Below, one piece after another: positions 17,764 to 27,331 of a DNA stretch of 64,000 nt. The notes under the pieces are model-generated. The model saw only the letters and a list, made by a program, of their open reading frames with translations. It did not search any database and was not told the origin of the DNA. Each line of letters begins with the position of its first letter. Within the stretch, counting starts at the first letter, position 1. Source of the DNA: Hyphomicrobiaceae bacterium (GTDB taxonomy: Bacteria > Pseudomonadota > Alphaproteobacteria > Rhizobiales > Methyloligellaceae); NCBI GenBank assembly GCA_028066055.1, contig JALCBY010000011.1:38514-102513 (forward strand). Reading direction: 5' to 3'. Both the position numbers and the translations under genes were made by a program.

Positions 17764-19002
17764 ATGTCGAAATCGTCTGAAAAACTCACATTTCCCGGGA
17801 GTTCCGGCGAGGCGCTTGCCGCACGTCTCGACAAACCTGCGGGCAGCCCCCGCGCCTATGCGCTATTCGCGCATTGTTTTACCTGCTCCAAGGACATATT
17901 CGCGGCGGCGCGTATTTCCGAAGCGCTGGTTGAGCGCGGCTTTGCGGTTCTACGCTTCGACTTCACCGGTCTCGGCGCCAGCGAAGGAGATTTTGCAAAC
18001 ACCAATTTTTCCTCAAACATCGAGGATCTGAAAAAGGCGGCGGATTATCTGCGTGACAATCATGCCGCTCCCGAAATCCTGATCGGCCACAGTCTTGGCG
18101 GTGCTGCTGTGCTGGCGGTTGCCGGGGATGTTCCGGAAGCCAAGGCCGTCGCCACCATCGGCGCGCCGGCGGATGCGGCGCACGTGGCCCACAATTTCGG
18201 CGCAAAGGTCGAAGAGATCGAAACAAAGGGTGTTGCGGAAGTGCAGCTCGCCGGCCGTTCGTTCACGATCAAAAAGCAGTTTCTCGATGACCTGAAGGCG
18301 CAGTCGGTGGATTCGCGTGTCGCGAAAATGCGCAAGGCCTTGCTCATCTTTCACGCACCGCAGGACGCTATTGTCGGTATCGAAAATGCGGCGGCCATTT
18401 TCGCAGCGGCCAAGCATCCCAAGAGCTTTATTTCTCTTGATGACGCCGATCATTTGCTGAGCCGTCGCACGGATGCGGTTTATGTCGCGGACGTGCTGAG
18501 CGCATGGGCCTCCCGGTTCATCTCCGGGAATGAACCGGTGTCGGTGCTGCCGTATCCGGGGCCGGAAGGTCAGGTGAGTGTCGCGGAAACGCGCGCCGGC
18601 AAGTTTCAGGCGGAAGTCGTTTCCGGAGCGCATCGGTTGCTCGCAGACGAACCGGTGAGTTTCGGCGGGTTGGACACGGGCCCCAGCCCTTACGATCTTC
18701 TCTCATCCGCATTGGGTGCCTGCACGACCATGACGCTGCGCATGTATGCCGATCGCAAGAAGATAGACCTGGATCGGGTGGCGGTTCATGTGCGTCATGG
18801 CAAGGTGCACGCCGAAGACTGCGCCGACTGCGGCGAGGGGCGTGAGGGCAGGATTGACCGCTTCGAGCGTGCTCTGGTCTTCGAAGGCGACCTGGATGAC
18901 GGGACGCGGGAAAGGCTTGTTGAGATTGCCGACAAGTGCCCGGTTCATAAAACGCTTGAGAGCAGTTCCGTGATCGTCACCAGGCTCCTGAACGACACGT
19001 AA
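17764..19002 (+). CDS. Alpha/beta hydrolase-OsmC fusion protein
   Basis: The 412-residue product fuses two domains. Residues 1-260 are an alpha/beta hydrolase with HCFTCSKD near residue 40 and the nucleophile elbow GHSLGGAAV near residue 110. A DADHLLS segment carries the likely catalytic His. Residues 270-412 are an OsmC-type domain with the peroxidatic-type Cys in SSALGACTTMTLRMYADRK and a second Cys in DKCPVHKTLE, typical of thiol-dependent hydroperoxide reductases. An extra CADCGEGREG motif lies between them. Such fusions are common in Alphaproteobacteria, and their substrate is unknown. It stands alone between ccmH and degP. Confidence 0.88.
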   Translation: MSKSSEKLTFPGSSGEALAARLDKPAGSPRAYALFAHCFTCSKDIFAAARISEALVERGFAVLRFDFTGLGASEGDFANTNFSSNIEDLKKAADYLRDNHAAPEILIGHSLGGAAVLAVAGDVPEAKAVATIGAPADAAHVAHNFGAKVEEIETKGVAEVQLAGRSFTIKKQFLDDLKAQSVDSRVAKMRKALLIFHAPQDAIVGIENAAAIFAAAKHPKSFISLDDADHLLSRRTDAVYVADVLSAWASRFISGNEPVSVLPYPGPEGQVSVAETRAGKFQAEVVSGAHRLLADEPVSFGGLDTGPSPYDLLSSALGACTTMTLRMYADRKKIDLDRVAVHVRHGKVHAEDCADCGEGREGRIDRFERALVFEGDLDDGTRERLVEIADKCPVHKTLESSSVIVTRLLNDT

Positions 19003-19216
19003 CATTCGGATCGCGATCAGTTGATGAGATTTGGCCGTTTTCGGCGTTTCGAGGCCCAAGTCTTACGAAACTTTAATGCTGCGGAAAGTGTCGCGTAACA
19101 ACCGACTCCCTATCTGTAAAACCGTGAGACCACGAGGCGGCCGCGGGGCATGCGCTTCGCTTCCCCGGCGAATGGTCAGGTTTAGCGCGATCTAAGACCT
19201 AAGGAAGGTAAACCAG

Positions 19217-20770
19217 ATGATCGACCAAGATACGACGTCAAAGAAGGCGCGTTCTACGCACAAACTGAGCGGTAAGGCTCCGCTTGCTTATGCGTTGGCC
19301 GGTGCGGTCGGGCTCGGCCTGCTCGGCGCTGCGCTTTCGCCCAATTCCCCCCAAGCAATTGCCCCTGCGAATGCAGCACAGAAAACGGTGAAGACGCCGC
19401 TCGGCAACGCACCGATGAGCTTCGCTGACCTGGCTGAGAAGGTCAGCCCGGCGGTCGTCTCCATTCAGGTGAAGAATGGCGGCAAGAAGCGGAAGATGGC
19501 TCAGAAGACACCTGAGTTCAACATGCCCGATCTCCCGGACGGGCATCCGCTGAATGAGTTCTTCAAGCGTTTCCGCAACGAAGGTCCCGGCAAGAACATG
19601 CGTCCGCGCCCGTCGATGGGTCAGGGCTCCGGCTTCATCATTTCTGAAGACGGCTATGTGGTCACCAACCATCACGTGGTCGACGGCGCCAGCAAGATCA
19701 CCGTCATTCTCGATGGCGGCGACGACTATGAAGCCGACATCATCGGAACCGATGAGCGGACTGATCTGGCGCTGCTGAAGATCAAGTCGGACAAGTCCTT
19801 CGAGCATGTGGAATTTGCCGACGAAACTGCCAGGGTCGGTGACTGGGTCGTGGCTGTCGGGAACCCGTTCGGCCTCGGCGGCACCGTGACTGCCGGTATC
19901 GTGTCGGCTCACAAGCGTGACATCGGCAACGGCCCTTACGACTTTCTTCAGATTGATGCTGCGGTCAACCGCGGTAACTCCGGTGGTCCGGCCTTCGGCC
20001 TGAACGGCAAGGTTGTCGGCGTCAACACCGCGATCTTCAGTCCGTCCGGCGGAAATGTCGGTATCGCCTTTGCGGTTCCCGCAAAGCTCGCCAAGTCCGT
20101 CGTTGCCCAGCTCAAGAGCGACGGCAAGGTGGCCCGCGGCTGGCTCGGCGTTACGATCCAGAGCGTCAGTGACGACATGGCTGCAAGCCTTGGCCTCGAA
20201 GAGCCCAAGGGTGCGATCGTGACCAAGCTGTCCGCGAAGGGGCCGGCGTCCAAGTCGGACATGGAAGTGGGCGACCTGATCCTGAGCGTTCAAGGTGAAG
20301 CGATCGAGAATTCTCGGGACCTGGCGCGCACCATCGCGACCATCAATCCGAACGAGAAAATCAAGATCAAGGTCTTGCGCGACGGCAAGGAGCAGGACAT
20401 CAGCGTCAAGCTGGGTACGTTCCCGAGTAGCAAGCAACTTGCCGCCTTGACGAAGAGCGACAAGGCGTCGCCGAGCTCGGCTGAGGAAATGGAAGGTCTC
20501 GGCCTGTCCATCGCCCCGGCATCGACCAAGCCGGGTGCCGGCAAGAAGGGTGTCGTGATCACGGACGTCGATCCCGACTCCTCGGCTGCTGAAAAAGGCC
20601 TCAGGGCCGGCGATGTCATCCTGAAGGTTGGCGGCAAGGACGTCAGCAAGCCTGAAGATGTCGCAGACAGCGTCAAGAAGGCCAAGGACAAGGGCCGCAC
20701 GGCTGTCAACATGCTCGTTCGCTCGGGCGACAATCAGCGGTTCATCGCAATCCCCCTTAAGAAGGTCTAA
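19217..20770 (+). CDS. degP: Periplasmic serine protease DegP/HtrA family
   Basis: This is a Do-family serine endopeptidase and chaperone for misfolded envelope proteins. The 517-residue product has an N-terminal membrane/signal segment (about residues 21-42). The protease domain has catalytic His153 (VVTNHHVVDGA), Asp183 (ERTDLALLKI) and Ser255 (NRGNSGGPAF). Two PDZ domains follow (about 285-375 and 425-515). A ribosome site AAGGAAGG precedes the ATG. The position right after the ccm operon is typical of rhizobial degP1. A perfect palindrome follows the stop codon. Confidence 0.92.
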   Translation: MIDQDTTSKKARSTHKLSGKAPLAYALAGAVGLGLLGAALSPNSPQAIAPANAAQKTVKTPLGNAPMSFADLAEKVSPAVVSIQVKNGGKKRKMAQKTPEFNMPDLPDGHPLNEFFKRFRNEGPGKNMRPRPSMGQGSGFIISEDGYVVTNHHVVDGASKITVILDGGDDYEADIIGTDERTDLALLKIKSDKSFEHVEFADETARVGDWVVAVGNPFGLGGTVTAGIVSAHKRDIGNGPYDFLQIDAAVNRGNSGGPAFGLNGKVVGVNTAIFSPSGGNVGIAFAVPAKLAKSVVAQLKSDGKVARGWLGVTIQSVSDDMAASLGLEEPKGAIVTKLSAKGPASKSDMEVGDLILSVQGEAIENSRDLARTIATINPNEKIKIKVLRDGKEQDISVKLGTFPSSKQLAALTKSDKASPSSAEEMEGLGLSIAPASTKPGAGKKGVVITDVDPDSSAAEKGLRAGDVILKVGGKDVSKPEDVADSVKKAKDKGRTAVNMLVRSGDNQRFIAIPLKKV

Positions 20771-20785
20771 CTCTCCACTGACCTT

Positions 20786-20817
20786 GGACGGCACGGTCCC
20801 TGTTGACCGTGCCGTCC
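20786..20817 (+). terminator. Perfect 13-bp hairpin after degP
   Basis: The arms GGACGGCACGGTC (20786-20798) and GACCGTGCCGTCC (20805-20817) pair without mismatch around a 6-base loop, 15 bases after the degP stop. No T-run follows, so it may stabilise the 3' end or act as a Rho-assisted stop rather than a classical terminator. Confidence 0.6.
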
Positions 20818-20912
20818 CCACTTCGGTATTTCATCCAATGACCCTAGAAGCACAGATTCCGACGGACCTTACGGTTCAAGATATGTCTACATCCGGGTTA
20901 AACTCCGAACCC

Positions 20913-21593
20913 ATGCGCGTTCTGATAATCGAAGATGACAGCGAAACGGCGGCGTTTCTCACCAAGGCTCTCAAGGAGGCCGGCCATGTGCCGGACCATG
21001 CCGCCGACGGTGAGGCCGGTCTGGCGCTCGCGGAAAGCCAGGTCCACGACGTTCTGATCGTCGACCGCATGCTTCCCAAGCTCGACGGTTTATCTGTCAT
21101 CTCGCAGCTTCGCGAGAAGGGCGTACAGACGCCTGCACTGATCCTGAGCGCACTCGGCGAGGTCGACGACAGAGTCAAGGGATTGCGTGCTGGTGGCGAC
21201 GATTACCTCACCAAGCCGTATTCCTTCAGCGAACTTCTGGCACGCATCGAGGCGCTCGCCAGGCGTTCAGCACCCGAAGAAGCGGTGACCAAATACAAGG
21301 TCGATGACCTCGAACTCGACAGGCTGACGCACAAGGTTGTACGGTCGGGCCAACCGATTTTGCTGCAGCCGCGGGAGTTCCGCCTGTTGGAGTATCTCAT
21401 GAAGCACGCAGGACAGGTGGTGACACGGACAATGCTGCTCGAGCATGTCTGGGATTATCATTTCGATCCACAGACCAACGTGATCGACGTGCATATTTCG
21501 AGGTTGCGCGCGAAGATCGACAAGGAATTCGACAAGCCGCTCCTGCATACCGTAAGAGGCGTTGGCTATTCGATCCGCGCTGACGGTGCATAA
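20913..21593 (+). CDS. OmpR-family response regulator
   Basis: The product, about 226 residues, begins MRVLIIEDD. It has acceptor Asp51 in VLIVDRMLPKLDG, the Lys in DYLTKPYSF, and a winged-helix effector domain (LLQPREFRLLEYLM, TRTMLLEHVWDYHFDP, VDVHISRLRAKID). The frame is open upstream; ATG 20883 and ATG 20838 are alternatives, but homology starts at 20913. It overlaps the partner kinase by 8 bases. The pair lies between degP and glnE, where rhizobia carry an uncharacterised two-component system; the signal is unknown. Confidence 0.85.
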   Translation: MRVLIIEDDSETAAFLTKALKEAGHVPDHAADGEAGLALAESQVHDVLIVDRMLPKLDGLSVISQLREKGVQTPALILSALGEVDDRVKGLRAGGDDYLTKPYSFSELLARIEALARRSAPEEAVTKYKVDDLELDRLTHKVVRSGQPILLQPREFRLLEYLMKHAGQVVTRTMLLEHVWDYHFDPQTNVIDVHISRLRAKIDKEFDKPLLHTVRGVGYSIRADGA

Positions 21594-22983
21594 GCTATTT
21601 CGCACCACGACTTTTCGATTGGCCGTGATTTTCATGGCGCTGTTCGGATCTGCATCCGCCGGCGCCATCGGCTACATCTACTACCAGACGAATGTGCTGC
21701 TCGCCCGGCAGCTGGAACAGACGATCGAAGCAGAAATCCGCGGGCTGGCCGAGCAGTACAACGCAGGTGGAATTTCAAACCTTACAAAAGCGGTATCGAA
21801 CCGCAGTCTGACTCCCGGCAACAGCCTTTATCTCGTGACCGACAAGGACGGGCGGCGGATAACGGGCAACCTTGCATCGATCTCAAAGGATCTCTGGAAC
21901 ACGGTCGGGCGCGTCGAATTCGCCTACAAGCGGCCCAGCCAGAAGGGGGTCGAATCCCGCCTTGCGCTCGCCAGCATCTTCCGGCTGCCCGGTGGTTTTC
22001 GACTGATCGTTGGCCGGGACATCGAGGATCGCCGTATCTTTGAGCGAATCGTCCGACGTGCGTTCTTTATCGGTCTTGGCTTCATGGCGCTCGTCGGACT
22101 GGGCGGCGGATGGCTGGTCAGCCGCGGCCTGCTTGCGCGCATCGACGCCGTGACCGCGACGAGCCGGACAATCATGGAAGGCGATCTTTCCGAACGCGTG
22201 CCGCTGAACGGTTCGGGCGATGAACTCGATCGCCTGTCGCGCAACCTCAATGCGATGCTCGACCGGATCGAACAACTCATGGAGGGCATGCGGGAGGTTT
22301 CGGATAATATTGCCCACGATCTGAAAACACCGCTCACCCGTCTGCGCAATCGTGCCGAAGCCGCACTGCGCGAGCGCGGCAATGCGAAGTCCTATCAGGA
22401 CGCGCTGGAGCAAACGATCCAGGAGGCAGACGGCCTCATCAAGACGTTCAATGCCCTGTTGAGCATCGCGCGGCTGGAAGCAGGCACTGCGGGCAACGCG
22501 ATGAACGAGATCGACGCGAATGTTCTGGTGCAGGATTTTGTTGAGCTTTACGAGCCGACGGCTGAAGAAAAGAAAATGACGCTGACGGCCAAGGTTGCCA
22601 ACGGCGTCCATTTTACGGGAGACCGTCAGCTGATCGGTCAGGCGCTGGCAAATCTCATCGATAATGCCATCAAGTATGGAGGCACCGGCAAGGGGGGCGA
22701 AGTCGAGGTGACGGCCGCCGATACCGGCCGGGCTGTTGAGCTCATTGTAGCTGACTCGGGACAGGGCATTCCGGAGGAGGATCGCGACAGGGTCCTGAAG
22801 CGGTTCGTGCGCCTGGAAGAGAGCCGTTCGCGGCCGGGCAGCGGACTTGGTCTGAGCCTTGTTGCGGCCGTTGCAAGATTGTATGGCGGTTCGGTCCGCG
22901 TTGAGGACAATGAACCCGGATTGCGCATGGTCTTGTCATTACCCCACAAGTCCAACCACAATGGCGATACCCGGACGCGATAG
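21586..22983 (+). CDS. Sensor histidine kinase, partner of the preceding regulator
   Basis: The product has about 465 residues from the GTG at 21586, which overlaps the regulator stop. It has two membrane segments (about residues 10-30 and 155-178) around a periplasmic domain, and a HAMP linker (SRTIMEGDLSERVPL). A HisKA domain follows with His in NIAHDLKTPLTRLRNRAE, then a HATPase domain with NLIDNAIKYG, DSGQGIP and GSGLGLSLV. Longer in-frame starts run into the regulator and have no family support. The large palindromes at 23023-23130 follow it and may end the transcript. Confidence 0.87.
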   Translation: MHKLFRTTTFRLAVIFMALFGSASAGAIGYIYYQTNVLLARQLEQTIEAEIRGLAEQYNAGGISNLTKAVSNRSLTPGNSLYLVTDKDGRRITGNLASISKDLWNTVGRVEFAYKRPSQKGVESRLALASIFRLPGGFRLIVGRDIEDRRIFERIVRRAFFIGLGFMALVGLGGGWLVSRGLLARIDAVTATSRTIMEGDLSERVPLNGSGDELDRLSRNLNAMLDRIEQLMEGMREVSDNIAHDLKTPLTRLRNRAEAALRERGNAKSYQDALEQTIQEADGLIKTFNALLSIARLEAGTAGNAMNEIDANVLVQDFVELYEPTAEEKKMTLTAKVANGVHFTGDRQLIGQALANLIDNAIKYGGTGKGGEVEVTAADTGRAVELIVADSGQGIPEEDRDRVLKRFVRLEESRSRPGSGLGLSLVAAVARLYGGSVRVEDNEPGLRMVLSLPHKSNHNGDTRTR

Positions 22984-23022
22984 TTGCGCGTGCGGAACGT
23001 TTCGGTGAGACACGTCGCGCTG

Positions 23023-23130
23023 GAGCGGGATCAGGAAAAGCGGCAGCCGTTTTTCCGTCCGATCCCGCTCTATTTTTAGGTGCCGATCACGTTTGCCGCC
23101 TCAGGCGTTTCGGCTGAGGCAAACGTGATC
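23023..23130. repeat. Two adjacent palindromic elements between kinase gene and glnE
   Basis: Element A pairs GAGCGGGATC (23023-23032) with GATCCCGCTC (23061-23070). Inside it, GGAAAAGCGG pairs with CCGTTTTTCC (one G-T pair) around a CAG loop, and a TATTTTT run follows. Element B (23085-23130) has GATCACGTTTGCC and its reverse complement at its ends and an inner TCAG/CTGA pair. B ends 12 bases before the glnE start. The composition is typical of dispersed rhizobial palindromic repeats. A could terminate the kinase transcript. Confidence 0.7.
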
Positions 23131-23142
23131 TAGGGGGAAAGC

Positions 23143-26073
23143 TTGGATCAACTTTACAAGCGTATTGCGACCGTTCCGCAGGTTTTCGATTCGGCAAAGG
23201 CGAAACAGTCACTTGAAGACTTGTCGGCTTGCGTTTCCGCGGATCGGAATCTGGGCGAGTTGCGCAGTCTCATCGACGGCAATGACAAGGTTGGAAGCCT
23301 TGTCTCTTCCATATTCGGGACGTCTCCCTTCCTGACCGGGCTGATTCTGCGTGACCCTGCGACACTTCAGAATGTGCTCACAAGTGCGCCGGACCTCTAT
23401 CTGCACGCATTGGGTGAGACGCTTGATGACGCGCTTTCCGAACCCTCATCCCAGCGTGAGGTCATGGCCGCATTGCGCCATTACAAAACCCGCGCCGCTT
23501 TGTGTATCGCGCTGGCGGACATTGGCGGCGTCTGGACCATCGACGAGGTAACGCAGGCACTCAGCGACGTGGCGGATCAATCCGTGGCTTCTGCGGTGCG
23601 TCATCTTCTTTCCGAAGCGGCGCGCGCCGGCAATCTTCTGCCATCGGATCCCGAATTTCCGGACAAGGACAGCGGTTACTTTGTGCTCGGTATGGGAAAG
23701 CTCGGTGCGGGCGAACTCAATTTTTCTTCGGACATTGACCTGATTGTCTTTTTTGACGCCGAACGGGCGCCGTTGAAGGCCGGATTGGATCCCGCGTCCT
23801 TCTTCGTGCGTCTCACCCGTGATCTGGTGCGGCTGCTTCAGGATCGGACCGCGGAAGGGTATGTTTGGCGCACTGACCTGAGATTGCGCCCTGATCCCGG
23901 TGCGACGCAGCTCGCGCTTTCCACGGATGCCGGGCTGACTTATTACGAAAGCTTCGGTCAGAATTGGGAGCGGGCGGCACTCATCAAGGCCCGAACCGTT
24001 GCCGGTGATCTGGAGGCAGGACAGGAATTCCTGGCACAGCTCAGCCCGTTCATATGGCGCAGATACCTCGACTTTGCCGCGGTCGCTGATATCCACGCCA
24101 TGAAGCGGCGCGTCCATGAATTCAAGGGACACGCGAAGATCGCTGTTGCGGGACATGACGTGAAGCTCGGGCGCGGGGGTATCCGGGAGATTGAGTTTTT
24201 TACCCAAACACAACAGCTTATCGCAGGCGGTCGACAGGGCGAACTAAGGTCGCCGCGGACGCTCGAAACGTTGCAGCGGTTGGCCGGACTCGGCTGGATT
24301 GACACCGCTGCCGCGGACAGTCTGTCGGAGGCCTACCGGTTTCTCCGGTTCGTCGAGCATCGACTGCAGATGATTGCGGATGAGCAAACACACAAGATTC
24401 CCTCCGGCGAGGAAGACATCCGCCGCGTCGCCTGTTTCTGCGGTTTCGAAACGTCGGAAGCTTTTTCCGAAGCCCTCGTGTCCCGGTTCGAAACGGTGCA
24501 GAGCCGCTATGATGATCTGTTTGCCCGCTTGCCGGATGTAGAAGGAAAGGAGCGTCAGCCGATTTTTCGTGGTGACGATGATTCACCGGAAGGCCTGGCT
24601 GCATTGACCGAGCGCGGTTTCGGCGACCCTGACGCCGCGGCCCGGATCATTCGCGCCTGGGAGGCCGGACGCTATGCGGCAACCCGAAGCCAACGCTCAC
24701 GCGAGGCGTTGGGGGAGATGCTGCCCGAACTTCTCGATGCGCTTTCCGCGACGGACGATCCGGGCGCGGCATTAATATCCTTTGACCGGTTCCTGTCGGA
24801 ACTGCCTGCCGGCATCCAGCTCTTTTCGCTGTTGCGGTCCAATACCAGCCTTCTGCGGCTGATTGCCGACATTCTGGGCACGGCCCCGCGGCTCGCCCGC
24901 GTTCTGAGCCGCCGCAGCCAGGTCCTTGACGCGGTGCTCGATCCCGGATTTTTCGGTGATGTACCCACGCCTGAGACGCTCCAGCCCCTCATCGAGCAGG
25001 GCCTGATACGGTCCCAGGACTATCAGGACTATCTCGATCGTGCACGCCGGATTGGCCAGGAACAGGCATTTCTGATCGGCGTTCGGGTGCTCTCGGGCAC
25101 GATTGGCGCCGATCAGGCGGGAGGCGCTTATGCATGCCTCGCGCAGCTTTTCATTGATGCACTCCATCATGAGGTCGACCGGGAGATGGTGCGTCAGCAT
25201 GGCCGGATCGATGGCGGCCAGGCCGTTGTCGTCGCCATGGGCAAACTCGGCGGCCGGGAGATGACCGCCTCATCCGACCTTGACCTGATTATCATCTATG
25301 ATTTCGAGGATGACGCGGGCATGTCAGATGGTGCGCGGCCTTTGATGGGCGGCCAGTATTACTCGCGCTTCACGCAACGCCTGATCAGCGCGCTCTCCGC
25401 GCAAACGGCGGAAGGGGCGCTCTATGAGGTCGACATGCGGCTCCGCCCATCCGGAAACTCGGGACCCGTCGCCACGCATTTCGAAGGTTTCCTAAGCTAT
25501 CAGCAGTCCGAGGCGTGGACCTGGGAGCATCTGGCGCTGACACGCGCCCGGGTCCTTTCCGGGCCCGACGCTCTCAAACACAAGGTAGAAGCGGCAATCC
25601 GCGATGTGCTGACCATGAGCCGGGACAGAAAGAAGACCGTCGGCGATGTGCATGCCATGCGGGCGCGTATCGACAAGGAAAAGGGTACTGACGATATCTG
25701 GGATCTGAAACACGTTCGCGGCGGATTGGTCGATCTGGAATTCATTGCGCAATTCCTGCAGATCATGACCGCGTCCGAAAACGCCGAGGTTCTGGATCAG
25801 AACACCGCCAGAAGCCTCGAAAAATTGACCGCGGCCGGCGCGCTTTCGGCCGACGACGCACAACTGCTCATTCCGGCCGCGCACCTCTACCACAACCTCA
25901 CACAGGTGCTTCGCCTTTGCCTGGACCGGCCGTTTGACGAGAAAACGGCGTCTTCCGGCCTCATCGGGCTGTTGCTGCGTGCGACCGAAAAACCGGATTT
26001 TCAGAACCTTCGGGCGCATTTGCGCGAAACGGTCCGGATGGTGCGTGCGGCATATGAGCGAATCGTCACCTGA
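23143..26073 (+). CDS. glnE: Bifunctional glutamine synthetase adenylyltransferase/deadenylase
   Basis: GlnE adds and removes AMP on glutamine synthetase in response to nitrogen status through PII. The 976-residue product has two nucleotidyltransferase domains. The N-terminal adenylyl-removase domain has GMGKLGAGELNFSSDIDL at about residues 184-201. The C-terminal adenylyltransferase domain has AMGKLGGREMTASSDLDL at about 700-717. Both carry the GxGKxG and paired Asp metal-binding pattern, followed by R-rich helical regions (RVEHRLQMIADEQTH). The start is TTG 23143 with AGGGGGA about 7 bases upstream, immediately after palindrome B. Confidence 0.95.
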   Translation: MDQLYKRIATVPQVFDSAKAKQSLEDLSACVSADRNLGELRSLIDGNDKVGSLVSSIFGTSPFLTGLILRDPATLQNVLTSAPDLYLHALGETLDDALSEPSSQREVMAALRHYKTRAALCIALADIGGVWTIDEVTQALSDVADQSVASAVRHLLSEAARAGNLLPSDPEFPDKDSGYFVLGMGKLGAGELNFSSDIDLIVFFDAERAPLKAGLDPASFFVRLTRDLVRLLQDRTAEGYVWRTDLRLRPDPGATQLALSTDAGLTYYESFGQNWERAALIKARTVAGDLEAGQEFLAQLSPFIWRRYLDFAAVADIHAMKRRVHEFKGHAKIAVAGHDVKLGRGGIREIEFFTQTQQLIAGGRQGELRSPRTLETLQRLAGLGWIDTAAADSLSEAYRFLRFVEHRLQMIADEQTHKIPSGEEDIRRVACFCGFETSEAFSEALVSRFETVQSRYDDLFARLPDVEGKERQPIFRGDDDSPEGLAALTERGFGDPDAAARIIRAWEAGRYAATRSQRSREALGEMLPELLDALSATDDPGAALISFDRFLSELPAGIQLFSLLRSNTSLLRLIADILGTAPRLARVLSRRSQVLDAVLDPGFFGDVPTPETLQPLIEQGLIRSQDYQDYLDRARRIGQEQAFLIGVRVLSGTIGADQAGGAYACLAQLFIDALHHEVDREMVRQHGRIDGGQAVVVAMGKLGGREMTASSDLDLIIIYDFEDDAGMSDGARPLMGGQYYSRFTQRLISALSAQTAEGALYEVDMRLRPSGNSGPVATHFEGFLSYQQSEAWTWEHLALTRARVLSGPDALKHKVEAAIRDVLTMSRDRKKTVGDVHAMRARIDKEKGTDDIWDLKHVRGGLVDLEFIAQFLQIMTASENAEVLDQNTARSLEKLTAAGALSADDAQLLIPAAHLYHNLTQVLRLCLDRPFDEKTASSGLIGLLLRATEKPDFQNLRAHLRETVRMVRAAYERIVT

Positions 26074-26202
26074 ACGGCATAACTGTCGTGAGTTCCCGAT
26101 ACTTTTTTGCGACGGACGCCGTTGCTTCCATCCGTATGAGTGTATGGGACGCCCGACGGGGGAGCCGAGGCGATCTCGGGTGATTTGAAAGGAGAACTCA
26201 AG

Positions 26203-26664
26203 ATGGCTATTGGCGCGATCAGGCTGATCGGATTGGCGTTCGGCGCATTGATATTGGGCGTATTGAGCGCAAGCTTCGCATTTGGGCAATTTGGTCCCGG
26301 GCATCCGGGAATAGGCATGCAGGGGCCAAAGGCCTGGCTGGGGCGTGCGGATACCAACAAGGATGGAGCGATTTCACTTGAAGAGATTAAGGCGGCGCGC
26401 GACGGACGGTTTGTCGAGTTTGATCTGAACAAGGATGGCACGGTGGATGCCGAAGAGGTTGAAACGGCCGTTCGTGAACGCGTTGAGCGAATGACGAAAC
26501 GGATTGTGCGAAGGTTCGACAAGGATCGCGACGGAACGATCACGCGTGATGAGTTTAACCGCTTCGCAGAAGAGCGCTTTACCTGGCTTGACCTGAATGA
26601 CGACGGCAAGGTTACGAAGGATGAAATGCCACGCTTTATGCGTCATAAAGTATGGAGAAATTGA
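26203..26664 (+). CDS. Secreted EF-hand calcium-binding protein
   Basis: The 153-residue product has a signal peptide (about residues 1-28, ending near FAFGQ) and four EF-hand-like loops: DTNKDGAISLEE, DLNKDGTVDAEE, DKDRDGTITRDE and DLNDDGKVTKDE. It should bind calcium in the periplasm or outside the cell. AAAGGAGA lies 8 bases before the ATG. It begins a co-directional group with an ECF sigma factor, a probable anti-sigma protein and a CnrR-like sensor, so it may belong to the same signalling module. Confidence 0.85.
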   Translation: MAIGAIRLIGLAFGALILGVLSASFAFGQFGPGHPGIGMQGPKAWLGRADTNKDGAISLEEIKAARDGRFVEFDLNKDGTVDAEEVETAVRERVERMTKRIVRRFDKDRDGTITRDEFNRFAEERFTWLDLNDDGKVTKDEMPRFMRHKVWRN

Positions 26665-26690
26665 GCTCACTCGCGCGGAGATGAACAGGC

Positions 26691-27317
26691 GTGCCATCAG
26701 ACGACGCGAAACCGGGCCGGGCCGGTTCCCGGTCCGGAGTTTCGCAAGACGAGGCGAGAGAGGCCGACCAAGCGTTGATGGAGCGGGTATCGCAAGGCGA
26801 TGCGCAAGCGTTCCAGCAACTCGTGGATACGGGCATCGATCGGGTTCTCGCGGTCGCGCGCCGGACGCTGGGGGACGAAACTGAAGCCGAAGACGTGGCA
26901 CAGGAAGTGTTTCTGCGTCTATGGCGTCAGGCGGAGAATTGGGAGGGGGGACGAGCACAAGTTTCGACCTGGCTCTATCGCGTGACCGTCAACGCCTGCA
27001 TCGACAAGCTGCGGTCGCGAAAAGAAGAGACCGTCAAGGATGTTCCGGAAATCGTGGCCGAGGCCACACAGCAACAGATGATGGAAGAAGACGATTTACG
27101 AAATACAATGGATTCAGCGCTTCAGGAGCTTCCCGAGAGGCAGCGGCTGGCACTGGTCCTGTTTCACTACGAGAGTATGTCAATGAGTGCGGTGGCCGAG
27201 GCGATGGATGCGAGTGTCGAGGCTGTGGAGTCCCTGCTGGCGCGTGGCCGGCGGTCGTTGAAGAAAAAGCTACAATCGGAATGGAAGGCGCTCCTTCCTG
27301 ATATTCCAGAAGGATGA
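26691..27317 (+). CDS. ECF-type RNA polymerase sigma factor
   Basis: The 208-residue product has sigma-70 region 2 (DVAQEVFLRLWRQAENWEGG, STWLYRVTVNACIDKLRSRK) and region 4 (ALQELPERQRLALVLFHYES, SMSAVAEAMDASVEAVESLL). Region 3 is absent, as in RpoE-like sigma factors. The GTG start lies 27 bases after the EF-hand gene. The next gene, 15 bases downstream, encodes a membrane protein with anti-sigma features, and the third a CnrR/CpxP-like sensor, an arrangement typical of envelope-stress or metal-responsive ECF units. Confidence 0.9.
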   Translation: MPSDDAKPGRAGSRSGVSQDEAREADQALMERVSQGDAQAFQQLVDTGIDRVLAVARRTLGDETEAEDVAQEVFLRLWRQAENWEGGRAQVSTWLYRVTVNACIDKLRSRKEETVKDVPEIVAEATQQQMMEEDDLRNTMDSALQELPERQRLALVLFHYESMSMSAVAEAMDASVEAVESLLARGRRSLKKKLQSEWKALLPDIPEG

Positions 27318-27331
27318 CAGGTGTCTGATCA

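Noticed and set aside
19238-20821. 527-codon open frame opposite degP
   Set aside because: DegP is complete with its catalytic triad and PDZ domains on the plus strand. The antisense translation has no recognisable domain.
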